Counted from the stretch's first letter, positions 1 to 10,002 are shown. The stretch is 64,000 bases of DNA from Photorhabdus asymbiotica (GCF_003634575.1 NZ_RBLJ01000001.1:1-64000), one strand, 5' to 3'. Translations and numbers: made by a program. Notes: generated from the letters alone by a model not told the origin.

Positions 1-3000
1 GGGCGTTGTGTTGCTGGCTGTCATAGCGCTGGCTGCCCTGCTCGCTGCTGAGTGTCAGATGGCGTTTTACCTCGGCGGTCATCTGTTCGCCGCTGACTTG
101 TGCCCCTTTCAGGGTGGTATCCCGGCCACTGTTTAGCTCGACGGTCTGTCCCGCCTGTAACGTGGTGTTATTGTGGCTAACACCGTGACCGTTTTCACGG
201 CCGTTACCCCGGCTGACATTGGCCGAGACGTTCAAACCGGTGCCCCCGGGTCCGGCAGTCAGGCCCACGCCCAGCGAGCTGCCGTGGCTGCGGCTCTTGC
301 CGGTGGTCTGTTCGGTGTTCTGGCTGGACGAGAGCGCAATATCCCGGCTGGCATGCAGTTGCAGGTCTTGACCGGCCTGTAACTGGCTGCCCTGAATGCG
401 GATATCGCCGTTCGGACCGGATGCCCCTTTATCGTCACCGTGCGCCGTTATCGTGAGGTTATCCCCGGCGGTCAGGTGGCTGCCCTGTTGGGTAGTCTGC
501 TGGTGCTGCTGTTCTGAACGGGAAGACTGACGACCGTAGGACAGGCTCACTCCGGCCAGGGTGTTATTGCCTTTATCACTGCCCTGGGCTTCGGCCAGCC
601 GGGCAGCCTGTGTCGCCTGTACCCCACTGAGGGCGGCCTGAGTGTGTTGCAGGGCTTTGAGGCGCGGGTCTTCGGTTTGCTGCGCGGCCCGGGCCGTCTG
701 CACCGCACTGTTGAGGGCGCCGCCTGCCGTGCCACTCAGCGCCACCGTCAGGCCACTTTGTTTCTGTTCGGTTTTGGTCAGGGTAGTGTGATGGTTTGCC
801 GCACTGGTGATATTCACGTTCTGGCCGGTCAGGGTGATGTCCTTGCTGGCCACCAGGTCACTGCCGTGAAGGTTGAGCTGGGTACCGGCATTGAGGGTGA
901 CATGGCCCTGGCTGCTGCCCACCGTGCTGCCTTTATTCCGCTGGCTGTCGCTGTCGGTGGTGACTTTCTGGCTGGCCTGGCCTAATGTGAAACCAATACC
1001 GCCCGTGCCCATCAAGCCCGATTTTTTCTCCTGCCGCAAATGGGTTTCACCGTGAGATTCTGCGGCGGTGGTGACGGTCAGCTGATGACCGGCGTTCAGG
1101 CGGACATCCTGCGTGCCCGCCACATTGCTGCCGCGGATATGCAGGTCTTTACCGGCCTGTAAAGTCACTTTATCGCCGCTGAAGGTGGTGCTCAGGGCTT
1201 GTCGGTCATGCACTTCGTCGTGGGTTTCCACTGACGACTTGGACAGCCAGCCTTTGCTGGTTTGCTTACTGTGCTCCACTAAGTCGGATGAGGCGGTACC
1301 GGTTGTCAATGTCAGGTTATTTCCGGCCTGCGCCGTCAATTGTTGACCGGCATTGACGTGGGCGGCGGTAGCGGTCAAATCCTGCCCGGCTTGCAGGGTC
1401 ACCTCACCGGCACCGGTTATCTGGCTGCCGATATCCTGCTGTTGGCTCAGATGGCGATAGTTATCTTTCCCCCAGTCGCCCTGTTCTGTACGGTGCGTGC
1501 TTAGGGTATCCAGCGTCAGGTTATGGCCGGCGGTTATCTCGGTGCGACCGTCTTTACCGGCGTTCTTCACCTCACTGGCGGTTAATTGCACATTGTTGAT
1601 GGCACTCAGCGACAGGGTGCCCTGGTCGTTCTGCACATAAATCCCCGCCGGACGGTCCCGCCAGCGGTTCGCGGCATCTCCGCGCAGGGTCGCAGCGCTG
1701 GTGATATCCCGACCGGCTTGCAGCACAACTTTATCCGCCCCCTGAATCTGGCCGCCCCGGTTGGTGATGTCCTGCCGGGCCGTCACATCCACTTTACCGC
1801 CGCGAATAAAGCCGCTGTTGGTCAGGTTGTTGGCCGTCAATTGGGTAACGTCACGCCCGCTAATCGTGCCGCTGTTGGTGATATCGCCCTGACTGTTAAG
1901 GGCCACGGTATTACCGGCCAGTAAAGCGCCGTCTCCGCTCAGGTCGCCGGGTCTCACCCGGGCGTAAACCTGGGGCACCGTCACCACCTGCGTGCTGCCG
2001 TCCGGCAGAGTCACCGTCTGGTTGGTCAGCCAGATAATGTCGGCGGTCAGCAGCGCCATCTGGGCCGGACTCAGGGCAATGCCGGGGGTGAGTTGTTGTT
2101 CCTTACCGAAAGCCACTCCGGCATCCATCAGCGCCTTAAACTGCGCTTCATCGTTATGGTAACCGGGCAGGTAGCGCTGGCCGGTCAGCTGGGTAATCTG
2201 CTCCCGCACCAGTCGCTGTTCATAGAACCCATCGCCCAGGCGTTTGTGCACCAGCGCCGGGTCGTGCGTTAACTGTTGCCGCATATAATCCGAGCCCAGC
2301 CACTGTTTATACTGGGTAAATTTCGGGTCGGTCTCGACCAGATAGTGGCTGTCACTGGCCGGTTGCACCGTATACAGGCTGTTATCCGGCAGGCGGGTAT
2401 TGGGGGTCACGACACGTATCACCGGGTCGATGGGTTGCCCTTTCACCGTTTCTGGGGGCAAACTCAGTTCAAACGGTTGACCAGGTGGCAAGACCCGCGG
2501 CTGGTCGTTTATCCCGCTCACCGGTTTCACCGCCGTGGGAGCCGCGTGAATTTGGCCGGTCTGTCGGTCCGTAATCGTGATATCGGTGTTCTGTGGACGG
2601 GCATGGTCCTGCCAGGCCAGCGTTTTCAGGTCAATCGTTTCTACCACCGGCGCAGGGTTATAACCACTGCGACTTTTTCCCTGCGAAGTTTTGGTGCCGC
2701 CGATGCCGAGTTTGTTCCGTTTTTTCTTGGCGTACCAGTGGGTCTGGCTGCCGGTCTCGGTGGTGATACGTTCGCCCTGCGTGGCGAGATTGTGCAGTTC
2801 GCCAATCGTGCCCGTCAGCGCGCCACCGGCAATAATTTGGCTGTCGTGGTTGGTGACCTTTGCACTGTTAAGGGTGAGATGGCCGCCGGCCAGAATTTTA
2901 CCCGGGTCGCTGTGTTTGACCTGCGTTTCCGTCACGGTACGGGTGTACTGATACTCATAGAAGTTATCGCTGCGGCTGCCGTCCGGCATCCGGGCGGTAT

Positions 3001-6000
3001 GCACGCCGTATTTGTCCCGCTGGGCGGTGTCTACCTGCGACCAGTCATAGCGGGCAGTCTGGCCGCTAAGCGCCGCATCGTGATGCCGGGCGTGTTCGGT
3101 TTCGGCGACCTGAGTCACCAGCCCGGCGTTGGTGTTGTGGAGCTGGTTGGCGTCAATCGTCAGATTACCGCCGGCTTCGAGGGTGGCGGCGTGGTTAGTG
3201 AGTTCACGCGCCTGACCGGTGGCGGATAAGGTGTTATCCAGCTGGCCGCCGATATGCGTCTCGCCCACACTGTAAATTTGCGCATGATGCTGGTTGTTCA
3301 GGGTGTCAGTGCCGATAGCCAGCCGGTCACGGGCGGCAATCACCGCCGCGTTGCCGGCGTGCGCGGTGTTATTGAGCGTCCCCGTCTGGAGGGCGAGATG
3401 GTCCCCGTAAATCCGTCCGGTGCCGGTGTTGGTCAACGTGTGAGCCGTAAGATGGGTCAGGTTGCCGTCAATCAGTCCGGTATTGGTCAGCGTATCGTGG
3501 ACCTTGATTTGCGTTTGTTCGGCGCTGATTTCACCGGTGGCGCTGTTAGTAAGATTTTGCGCCCCAAGATGCAGCGCCTGACCGGCTTTTATCGGGCGGT
3601 CATTGAGGAGATTGCCGGTGGTTTTCAGGGTCAGATTGCCATTGGCCGCCGTGTTGCCGGTATGGTGAAAATCCTCGGTTAAGGTCACCGCCATATCGCC
3701 CTGCGATAACAGTTGGCCGTCACCGCTGAGCGTATTAGCCTGAATATCGACCTGTTTCCCGGCAATCAAGGTGCCTTGTTGGTTGTTAATCCTCAGAGGC
3801 GGTTGCTGAGCCTCGCGGTTGATAGTGAGCTGTTTGCCTGCGGAGACCCGCCCCTGAGTATTATTCAAGGTCTGGCTGATATTCGCTTGCAGGTGGTCGG
3901 CTGCCCGTAAAGTGCCCTGACTGTTGTCCGCCTGTTGGGTGCTAACCGTTAGGTTTTGGGCTTCCAGTCCTTTATCCGTCTGCGCCGTGTCGCGATTAAT
4001 CAGGTGAGCGGTGCTCAAGGTCAATTGCGCACCGCCACGAATCAAGCCGCCGGTGTTATCGGTTTGGGTTTTAACATTCAATACGGTGTCGCCCACCGCC
4101 TGCACCTGCCCATGACGATTGTCGAGCTGCTGGGTTTTCAGGTTGAACGTACCTGCCGACAACAATTTGCCGTCCCGGTTATCTGTCTGCGCCTGTCGGG
4201 TGTCAATAACCAACTGTCCGCCTTGCAGATGACCGTGGCGATTGTCCAGCGGGCCGCTGGTGACGGTGGTGATGCCATCGCCGAGAATACGGCCCTGCTG
4301 GTTATCCAGTCCCTGTCCATCGGTATCGAGATTCAGCGCATCGGCGGATTGTAAGGTGCCCTGACGGTTGGTCAGTTGCTGACTGTGAATGTCCAGTCCG
4401 CCATTGCCGGCTATCTGTCCCCGGGTATTGTTAAGCGCGGTGCTGCTCAGGGTAGTGTGGCCGTCTGCGGCGATGATCCCGCCGGAGTTATTGATATCGC
4501 CGGTATGCAGCGTTAAGTGTCCGCCGCTCAATAACTGGCCGCCTTTCTGGTCCGTCGTGGCGGTGTTGGCGAGCCAGTGACCGTGAGTTTTCACCGTCAT
4601 GTCGCCCCCGGACTGTAATAGTCCGGCGGTGTTTTCCAGCTCACCACTGTGTAAGGTCAGGGTATCTTGCGCGATCACTTGTCCGGCGGTATTGGTGAAG
4701 CGGTGCCCGGTCGTCTGGCTGGTGATATGTTGCGCCAGTAATGTCCCCTGGGTGTTATCCAAAGCCTGACTGGTCGTAGTGAGTCGGGTTTTGGCTTCGA
4801 TATGGCCGTGGGTGTTCTGAATCTGTTGCCCGATAGTCAGCGTGGCACTGCCCCCAGAGGCCGCCAGGGTTCCCCGGCGATTATCCAGTTGGGTCGCGGT
4901 GAGTTGGATATGTTTACCCGCTTCCAGTCGGCCATTCTGGTTATCCAGCGTGTCGTTAACCGTCAATGTCAACGAGCCGTTTTCAGCCGCAACAAACTGG
5001 CCCTGACGATTGTTTATCGCCGTGGCATTCAGATGCAGGTTTCCGTTACCGGCAATCTTGCCGCCCTGATTATTCAGCGTGTTGACCGTCAGGGCCAGGG
5101 TATCGGTGCCCGATTGTTGCATGACACTGGCCTGATGGTTCAGGGTGTCTGCGATTACCGTGATTTTATTCGCCGTGGTGACGGCGTGGTTCAGTTGTAA
5201 ATCGTGAGCCTGAATATCCAGTGCGCCGTTGGTCAGCAGTTTGCCCTGATGGCCCAGCCAGTGTTGGGCTGTCAGGGACAGCTGACCGTTGCCGGCCAGT
5301 TGCACTTGCCCCTGAGTGTTGTCTGCGGTTTGCGCGGTCAGGTGGAAGTTATCCCCCTGATTGACGAGGTTGCCCTGACGGTTATCGAGCTGGTCGGTGG
5401 TGATCGTCAGCCGTGACCCGGCATTAAACAGGGTGCCACCCCGGTTATTCAGGGTCCGGGTGTGGAGGGTCAGTTCACCGGGACCGGTCTGGGTCATTTT
5501 GCCCTGATGATTGGATAAATCCGGTGTGGTGACGTGGATTTCCCGCGCCACCAGCTGACCGCCGTCATTGTTAAACTGGCCCGGTGTCTTTGCGGTAAAA
5601 CGGTCCGCCGTCACGGTAGCATGGGCGGTGCTGATGCCCGGTTGACTGGCCGTCAGCTGAATGTCGCCCGCTACAGTTTGACTGCCGCTGAGGTCAATCT
5701 GTTGACCGTGAATATTCAGCGTATGGGTCGCCAGATTTTTCCCGCCAGCCTGAACCTGCTGGGCGGTCAGGGTCAGTGAGCCGGGGCGGGTGGTGTTCCC
5801 GTTATCATCCAGTCCGGCGGCCCAGATACTGTGGCGGTCACTCTGTATCGTCTGGGCGGTGGCGGTGATATCCCCCCGCGCCTCAATCCGGCCCCGGTTG
5901 TGCAGTGGGCCCCCAGCCTGCAAAGTGACCGTCGATTGCGACAGCAGTTTGCCCTGATTATCTATCCCGGCGGTACTGGTTAATTGCAGCGCATCCCGGC

Positions 6001-7006
6001 TGCTGATTGTGCCCCGGTTCTCAATCCGGCCATCGGCGGTGACGAAGACTTCCCCCGCGGGCACGCCGATATCGCCGGCATTCCGCACCCCGACACCGGC
6101 TTCGGTGCCTATCAGCAGAATCTTATGAGCATACATCCCGCCGAGTGCCGTACTGTCCAGCGCGAACAGTGGGTGGGCCTCATCTTCAGCGGCGGATTTT
6201 TTCGTGATGGTCTGGTGTGCGGCATCCACGCGATTGCGCCCGGTGGTCACTTTCAGGTTTTGGGCGTGTAATTTGGCGTTGAGGGCAACGGCGCGGGCAA
6301 TGATGTCCGTGTAATTTTGCTGCCGGCTGTCCATCCCTTGCCCCTCAATACGCACTTCGCCCTGATTCACGTCAAAACCGGTCAGATGCCCCCGTTCCAT
6401 CAGGGCTTCACCGGTGGTCAGGGTGGTGCGATGGGCATTGATAAAACCACAACCATTACAGGTAATCCCGGACGGATTGGCAATCACCACCTCAGCCTTG
6501 CGTCCGGCGACTTCAATCCAGCCATTGAGGTGGCTGGGGTCACGGCTGTTGACTTCATTGAGGATCACTTTGGCTTCCCCTTTAGCCAGCCAGGGGTTGC
6601 CGGCGACCATGCCGCCCAGTTGGGTCTCGGTCGCCTTTGCGCTGTTGTTGAGGATAACCCCGCGTTTATCGACATCAAACTGGCGGTAAGTATTGTGGGA
6701 CACGCCGGCAGCGCTGGGGGTCTGGATATTCACCTGCGGCGTGCCGTTGGCACTGGGGATAATCGTCGGCTGTTGCTGGCCCGGTGCCTGTCCATCGGCC
6801 ACAATCGCCGCCTGGGCGGTGAGTGAAATCCCGCCCAGGGCCAGCAATAAACCGAACTGGAACGCGGTAAGGCGACACAACCGTTGAGCCGATGGCCGAC
6901 CGCGACGGCGCGCGGTGCTGCCTTGCCCGGCCCGGGCAATCTCCGCCACCACCATCAGCCTATTTCGGGATCGGTTAAAGATAAGACGATATAACTGTTT
7001 GTTCAT
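1..7006 (-). CDS. Filamentous haemagglutinin-type TpsA exoprotein (N-terminal 2335 codons; runs off the left edge)
   Basis: The minus strand is open from an ATG at 7006 to base 1. The protein starts MNKQLYRLIFN and has the long signal peptide typical of two-partner-secretion exoproteins, ending near SLTAQAA. Next comes the TPS secretion domain, with the hallmark stretch ANPSGITCNGCGFIN at about residues 150-165. The rest is a long array of degenerate beta-helix repeats with recurring LDNxxG, LxxTxxxLxN and LxAGxDL patterns, as in FhaB/ShlA relatives. Haemagglutinin-repeat segments containing VTLQAGKDL lie towards base 1. The known role of the family is secretion through a TpsB pore to act as an adhesin, haemolysin or contact-dependent toxin. 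The C-terminus that would decide between these lies outside the window. A good ribosome binding site (GGAG) precedes the ATG. The gene is clearly more GC-rich than its AT-rich flanks. The plus-strand ORFs across this span are antisense shadows. Confidence 0.92.
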   Translation of the reverse strand, partial: MNKQLYRLIFNRSRNRLMVVAEIARAGQGSTARRRGRPSAQRLCRLTAFQFGLLLALGGISLTAQAAIVADGQAPGQQQPTIIPSANGTPQVNIQTPSAAGVSHNTYRQFDVDKRGVILNNSAKATETQLGGMVAGNPWLAKGEAKVILNEVNSRDPSHLNGWIEVAGRKAEVVIANPSGITCNGCGFINAHRTTLTTGEALMERGHLTGFDVNQGEVRIEGQGMDSRQQNYTDIIARAVALNAKLHAQNLKVTTGRNRVDAAHQTITKKSAAEDEAHPLFALDSTALGGMYAHKILLIGTEAGVGVRNAGDIGVPAGEVFVTADGRIENRGTISSRDALQLTSTAGIDNQGKLLSQSTVTLQAGGPLHNRGRIEARGDITATAQTIQSDRHSIWAAGLDDNGNTTRPGSLTLTAQQVQAGGKNLATHTLNIHGQQIDLSGSQTVAGDIQLTASQPGISTAHATVTADRFTAKTPGQFNNDGGQLVAREIHVTTPDLSNHQGKMTQTGPGELTLHTRTLNNRGGTLFNAGSRLTITTDQLDNRQGNLVNQGDNFHLTAQTADNTQGQVQLAGNGQLSLTAQHWLGHQGKLLTNGALDIQAHDLQLNHAVTTANKITVIADTLNHQASVMQQSGTDTLALTVNTLNNQGGKIAGNGNLHLNATAINNRQGQFVAAENGSLTLTVNDTLDNQNGRLEAGKHIQLTATQLDNRRGTLAASGGSATLTIGQQIQNTHGHIEAKTRLTTTSQALDNTQGTLLAQHITSQTTGHRFTNTAGQVIAQDTLTLHSGELENTAGLLQSGGDMTVKTHGHWLANTATTDQKGGQLLSGGHLTLHTGDINNSGGIIAADGHTTLSSTALNNTRGQIAGNGGLDIHSQQLTNRQGTLQSADALNLDTDGQGLDNQQGRILGDGITTVTSGPLDNRHGHLQGGQLVIDTRQAQTDNRDGKLLSAGTFNLKTQQLDNRHGQVQAVGDTVLNVKTQTDNTGGLIRGGAQLTLSTAHLINRDTAQTDKGLEAQNLTVSTQQADNSQGTLRAADHLQANISQTLNNTQGRVSAGKQLTINREAQQPPLRINNQQGTLIAGKQVDIQANTLSGDGQLLSQGDMAVTLTEDFHHTGNTAANGNLTLKTTGNLLNDRPIKAGQALHLGAQNLTNSATGEISAEQTQIKVHDTLTNTGLIDGNLTHLTAHTLTNTGTGRIYGDHLALQTGTLNNTAHAGNAAVIAARDRLAIGTDTLNNQHHAQIYSVGETHIGGQLDNTLSATGQARELTNHAATLEAGGNLTIDANQLHNTNAGLVTQVAETEHARHHDAALSGQTARYDWSQVDTAQRDKYGVHTARMPDGSRSDNFYEYQYTRTVTETQVKHSDPGKILAGGHLTLNSAKVTNHDSQIIAGGALTGTIGELHNLATQGERITTETGSQTHWYAKKKRNKLGIGGTKTSQGKSRSGYNPAPVVETIDLKTLAWQDHARPQNTDITITDRQTGQIHAAPTAVKPVSGINDQPRVLPPGQPFELSLPPETVKGQPIDPVIRVVTPNTRLPDNSLYTVQPASDSHYLVETDPKFTQYKQWLGSDYMRQQLTHDPALVHKRLGDGFYEQRLVREQITQLTGQRYLPGYHNDEAQFKALMDAGVAFGKEQQLTPGIALSPAQMALLTADIIWLTNQTVTLPDGSTQVVTVPQVYARVRPGDLSGDGALLAGNTVALNSQGDITNSGTISGRDVTQLTANNLTNSGFIRGGKVDVTARQDITNRGGQIQGADKVVLQAGRDITSAATLRGDAANRWRDRPAGIYVQNDQGTLSLSAINNVQLTASEVKNAGKDGRTEITAGHNLTLDTLSTHRTEQGDWGKDNYRHLSQQQDIGSQITGAGEVTLQAGQDLTATAAHVNAGQQLTAQAGNNLTLTTGTASSDLVEHSKQTSKGWLSKSSVETHDEVHDRQALSTTFSGDKVTLQAGKDLHIRGSNVAGTQDVRLNAGHQLTVTTAAESHGETHLRQEKKSGLMGTGGIGFTLGQASQKVTTDSDSQRNKGSTVGSSQGHVTLNAGTQLNLHGSDLVASKDITLTGQNVNITSAANHHTTLTKTEQKQSGLTVALSGTAGGALNSAVQTARAAQQTEDPRLKALQHTQAALSGVQATQAARLAEAQGSDKGNNTLAGVSLSYGRQSSRSEQQHQQTTQQGSHLTAGDNLTITAHGDDKGASGPNGDIRIQGSQLQAGQDLQLHASRDIALSSSQNTEQTTGKSRSHGSSLGVGLTAGPGGTGLNVSANVSRGNGRENGHGVSHNNTTLQAGQTVELNSGRDTTLKGAQVSGEQMTAEVKRHLTLSSEQGSQRYDSQQHNA

Positions 7007-7026
7007 GGGGGGTCTCCACGCACAGA

Positions 7027-7320
7027 CTACACACGGGCAGCCGGGTTATTTGAATGAATACGGCCAGTACCGAATGGCGGGACCCGGGCAAGGGGAAAGC
7101 CGTGTGCTGCCGTCGGAAAGGCGGCGGGCGAGGTTTTTTCCAGTACAGACAGGCGAACTGCTTCAGGCGATGGAGCTAATTGGGCCTCCAGTGCTTGCTG
7201 ACGCGCCTGTTGATGAATACGTTGTTGATCTGAGAGGTCAGCGGCCTGACTGCCTGAAGCCGTGCTATAAAAAACCGCTAATACCAAAATACTGCTTTTC
7301 ATTGCTTTTCTATTCCACAA
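7027..7320 (-). pseudogene. Probable N-terminal remnant of a TpsB (ShlB/FhaC-type) transporter
   Basis: A 97-codon reading frame ends 20 bases before the TpsA start. It begins MWNRKAMKSSILVLAVFY, with a likely start at the second Met (7302), and has a signal peptide ending near GSQAADLS. A Gln-rich segment follows (DQQRIHQQARQQALEAQ) and then FPTAAHGFPLARV. This order (signal peptide, Gln-rich alpha-helix, then an FP-x-FP-like segment before the POTRA domain) is what the start of a ShlB/FhaC-type outer-membrane transporter looks like. A real TpsB has about 550 residues, so the POTRA domains and the beta-barrel are missing. The last 20 or so codons read as unrelated sequence. The position directly upstream of tpsA fits the usual tpsB-tpsA order. 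The alternative is a genuine small secreted protein. Confidence 0.5.
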
Positions 7321-8204
7321 TTACGAAGCGGTATTAACCATAAATTTAACTTAGCGATCAATGTTTGAGGTTTATTGTCACGCAGGTAACTAAAAGCAGG
7401 GATGGGGTTAAGATAGCAGCAAAAACAAGGGGTTGTATTTTAATCAAAAAATAGATCCAGGTTATTATTGTGTTACAAATCATATAAAAAATACATTAAT
7501 ATTAGTTATTTAATAATCAATAGTAATAATTTCAAATTAATTTCATTTTTTTGTTTTATTTTGTGATATTAATCACAAAAATAGATCTCATTACCGGAAA
7601 AAGTTACTTGCAATAAAGAGGATTTTCGTCATTACCTGAACAGGTAAAACTATTTACCCTTGTCCGATAATACTGAGGCTAAATCGCGTCAATTGAGTTA
7701 TATCCTTCATCCTTCAAATTGCTGCTTTGTTGGCTGCTTTCACTTACCCCAGTCACAGAGTTATCTATGCTCCTAGGGATGCGTTCACTTGCTGCCGCGC
7801 CGCAACTTGAAATCTATTGGGTATAGCTTTTTCACGGCAGGGGCCAGAAAATAATTGGCAAAATATTTATCTTGACCATTTTACTATATTATCCTCCTGC
7901 TTTTATCTTCTTATTTTTTTATATGGAAATATTTATAATTTTTTATTATCCGCGGATCATAATAAATCCAGGAAATATTTCCATAAAAATGACAGTAGAA
8001 AGTCAGGGTCATGAATAGTTATCAAATATTGACCTGATTATTTTTTGCCTATTATATAAAAATAATTAACCCTGTAAGTTATAAAAACAATCCATTATTA
8101 TTTTTATGAACTAGACTATGACTGACCCCAATTGGGAGTAATTATCTGTATAATAATTTAATATGTTGATTATAGAAGGGCATTATTTAATTTAAGAGGG
8201 GTAT
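7321..8204. other. AT-rich intergenic region between the tpsB stub and the first tail-fibre gene
   Basis: No convincing gene is seen. It must hold the promoter for the minus-strand tps genes and, at its right end, that of the tail-fibre gene. It contains one ERIC element (7699-7825). The last 60 or so bases, an AT-rich stretch containing AATTTAATATGTTGATTATA and ending in a ribosome binding site (AAGAGGGG), recur upstream of the second tail-fibre gene at about 10117-10170. That marks it as part of the duplicated cassette. Confidence 0.6.
7699..7825. repeat. ERIC element (complete, about 127 bp)
   Basis: The element is bounded by TATA at both ends, with the conserved core CTTTGTTGGCTGC, CCCCAGTCACAGAGTTATCTA, TGCTCCTAGGGATGCGTTCAC and CAACTTGAAATCTATTGGG. 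The two halves form an imperfect palindrome. The core matches the regions used for the classical ERIC PCR primers. It belongs to the CCTTCATCCTTCAA variant. Confidence 0.9.
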
Positions 8205-9221
8205 ATGAGCCAAAAGAATGATTTCAAGGCATTTTCTATTAAGAATGGTGCTAATGTGGTGAGTCAATATTCTTATGAAAATAGTCCTGAGTTACAGACT
8301 GGATTGACACCCAATAGTCCTGTTGATATTCACTTGTTAAATAAGGCGCTGCGTCAATCGTCAGTTATATCATCTGTGGTAGCTGATTTTATCGCGACAC
8401 AATCTGGCGATGATATTTTGGATGATGGTGATATAGCTAAACTCACTGTTCAATTAAATAGAGCCTTAAAACAAAAAGTTACGGCAGAAATTCCCAGTGC
8501 CTCATTGATACAAAAAGGTGTTGTTCAGCTGACTAATGAGATGGGTAATAATGACACATTGGCAGTAACACAAAAGTTAGTTCAGGAAATAGTCAATTCA
8601 TTGCGTGAAAATATTAATGGCAAGGTACCCAATAGCCGGAGAATAAATGGTAAAGCGTTGACTGAAGATATTAATCTGAATGCGAGTGATGTGGGAGCAT
8701 ATACTCGTACAGAAGTATATACTCGAGCGGAAGTAGATAAGTTGATAAAAACAACCAGTGAAATTCCTGTTGGCTCTCCTATTCCCTGGCCGTTGTCCCA
8801 TCCACCTTTTGGTTATGTCACTTGTAATGGCTCCGCTTTTAGTAGATCACAATATCCAAAGTTAGCGGAAGCTTATCCTAGTGGTAGGTTACCCGATTTA
8901 AGAGGTGAGTTTATCCGTGGTTGGGATGATGGTCGTGGAATAGATAGTGGTAGAGCACTTCTGACAAACCAGAGTGATGCAATTAGAAATATAACCGGAG
9001 GATTCTCAGCCCGAAGAATGCAGGGTCATTTAAACATATTCAGGTCAACTGGCTGTTTTGGTTGGAAATTTGATGAGTCATATGTTATAGGCACAAGCCA
9101 GATGTCGAGTGTTAATTATGGAACAGATGATATAACTTTTGACGCATCACGCGTTGTCCCAACAGCAAATGAAAATCGTCCTCGCAATATCGCATTTAAC
9201 TACATCGTAAAGGCAGCATAA
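8205..9221 (+). CDS. Phage-type tail fibre (tail collar) protein, copy 1
   Basis: This 338-residue protein has an N-terminal attachment part (FKAFSIKNGANVVSQ near residue 7). A middle repeat of the type QKGVVQLTNEMGNNDTLAVTQKLVQ, seen in lambda Stf/Mu-like fibres, follows at about 104-130. The collar segment is at about 195-245 (PVGSPIPWPLSHPPFGYVTCNG, then YPSGRLPDLRGEFIRGWDDGRG). The C-terminus is variable, ending in RPRNIAFNYIVKA. Fibres of this class bind surface receptors of phage or phage-tail-like particles. The first 220 or so residues are nearly the same as in copies 2 and 3, while the C-terminal 100 differ. It lies 2 bases upstream of its assembly chaperone. No phage head, tube or lysis genes are nearby, so this is either a fibre cassette store or a remnant. 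Confidence 0.88.
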   Translation: MSQKNDFKAFSIKNGANVVSQYSYENSPELQTGLTPNSPVDIHLLNKALRQSSVISSVVADFIATQSGDDILDDGDIAKLTVQLNRALKQKVTAEIPSASLIQKGVVQLTNEMGNNDTLAVTQKLVQEIVNSLRENINGKVPNSRRINGKALTEDINLNASDVGAYTRTEVYTRAEVDKLIKTTSEIPVGSPIPWPLSHPPFGYVTCNGSAFSRSQYPKLAEAYPSGRLPDLRGEFIRGWDDGRGIDSGRALLTNQSDAIRNITGGFSARRMQGHLNIFRSTGCFGWKFDESYVIGTSQMSSVNYGTDDITFDASRVVPTANENRPRNIAFNYIVKAA

Positions 9222-9223
9222 TA

Positions 9224-9847
9224 ATGACACAAGAAAATATCTTAGATACTGAAATCGCAATATTAGGTGAAGACGGCTTAGCAATTAAGGCTGGCTGGAT
9301 AAAGGTTTATCATGTTAATCCTTATTCGAGAGAATTCGCCGGAACTAATGTTGAATATGTGGCGGAAGGTGTAGGTGTATCCGCGCATTCTTATCCTGAT
9401 GCTCCAAATCTTCCTGATACCGATAATATGGTTGTACGTCGCAGTGCGGACGAAAGTCATTGGGAAATTGTCCCTGATCATCGGGGGAAAATAGCTTATA
9501 GCACACAAACAGGTGAACAACAGGAAGTTATTGAACTGGGTGAATTACCAGAAATATTGACATTCGAGCAACCGGTTACTGATTTTGATAAATGGGATGG
9601 TGAAAACTGGGTAACAGATATTGAAGCGCAACAAGCCAGTCAAATTAAACAGGCAGAACAACAACGTGCCACTTTTCATCAACATGCCAGTGACGCTATA
9701 ACCGTGCTGCAATATGCAGTTGAAACTGAAATGGCATCAGAGGCTGAAAAAACGTTATTGCTGGATTGGAAAAAGTACATGGTGTTATTAAGTCGAGTTG
9801 ATATTTCATTGGCACCAGATATTACTTGGCCTGAAAAACCACAATAA
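9224..9847 (+). CDS. Tail fibre assembly protein (chaperone), copy 1
   Basis: This 207-residue protein is of the Caudo_TAP/Tfa type. It has the characteristic middle EVIELGELPE and the C-terminal helical segment QRATFHQHASDAITVLQYAVETE, ending in a Trp-Pro-containing tail (ITWPEKPQ). Such proteins help the tail-fibre C-terminus fold and trimerise. It starts two bases after the tail-fibre stop, so the genes are co-expressed. It is almost identical to copy 2 at 11124-11747 over the first 400 or so bases and diverges only in the last 120 or so. That suggests recent duplication or gene conversion. Confidence 0.88.
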   Translation: MTQENILDTEIAILGEDGLAIKAGWIKVYHVNPYSREFAGTNVEYVAEGVGVSAHSYPDAPNLPDTDNMVVRRSADESHWEIVPDHRGKIAYSTQTGEQQEVIELGELPEILTFEQPVTDFDKWDGENWVTDIEAQQASQIKQAEQQRATFHQHASDAITVLQYAVETEMASEAEKTLLLDWKKYMVLLSRVDISLAPDITWPEKPQ

Positions 9848-9874
9848 TAATAGCGTTACCGTTTTTAAATATTG

Positions 9875-10002
9875 ATATACCCGTTATCTTTCAAGTTGCC
9901 TCTTTGTTGGCTGCACTCACTCACCCCGGTCACAGAGTTATCTATGCTCCCGGGGATTCGCTCCCTTGCCGTCGCGATGCATCTTGAAATCCATAAGGTA
10001 TA
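9875..10002. repeat. ERIC element inserted behind tail-fibre cassette 1
   Basis: This ERIC is of the CCGTTATCTTTCAAGTTGCC variant, bounded by TATA. Its right end carries a small duplication (AAGGTATAAGGTATA). The equivalent place behind cassette 2 (about 11775-11790, AAATATTGGTAAAAGG) has no element, so it is an empty-site counterpart. Confidence 0.9.

Noticed and set aside
173-6939. Many plus-strand ORFs of 60-317 codons across 1-7000
   Set aside because: They are antisense shadows of the GC-rich, repeat-rich exoprotein frame on the minus strand, which is open throughout and has clear TpsA motifs.
7817-8014. A 65-codon plus-strand ORF after the first ERIC
   Set aside because: It starts at an ERIC end, is low-complexity, has no ribosome binding site and no family resemblance.
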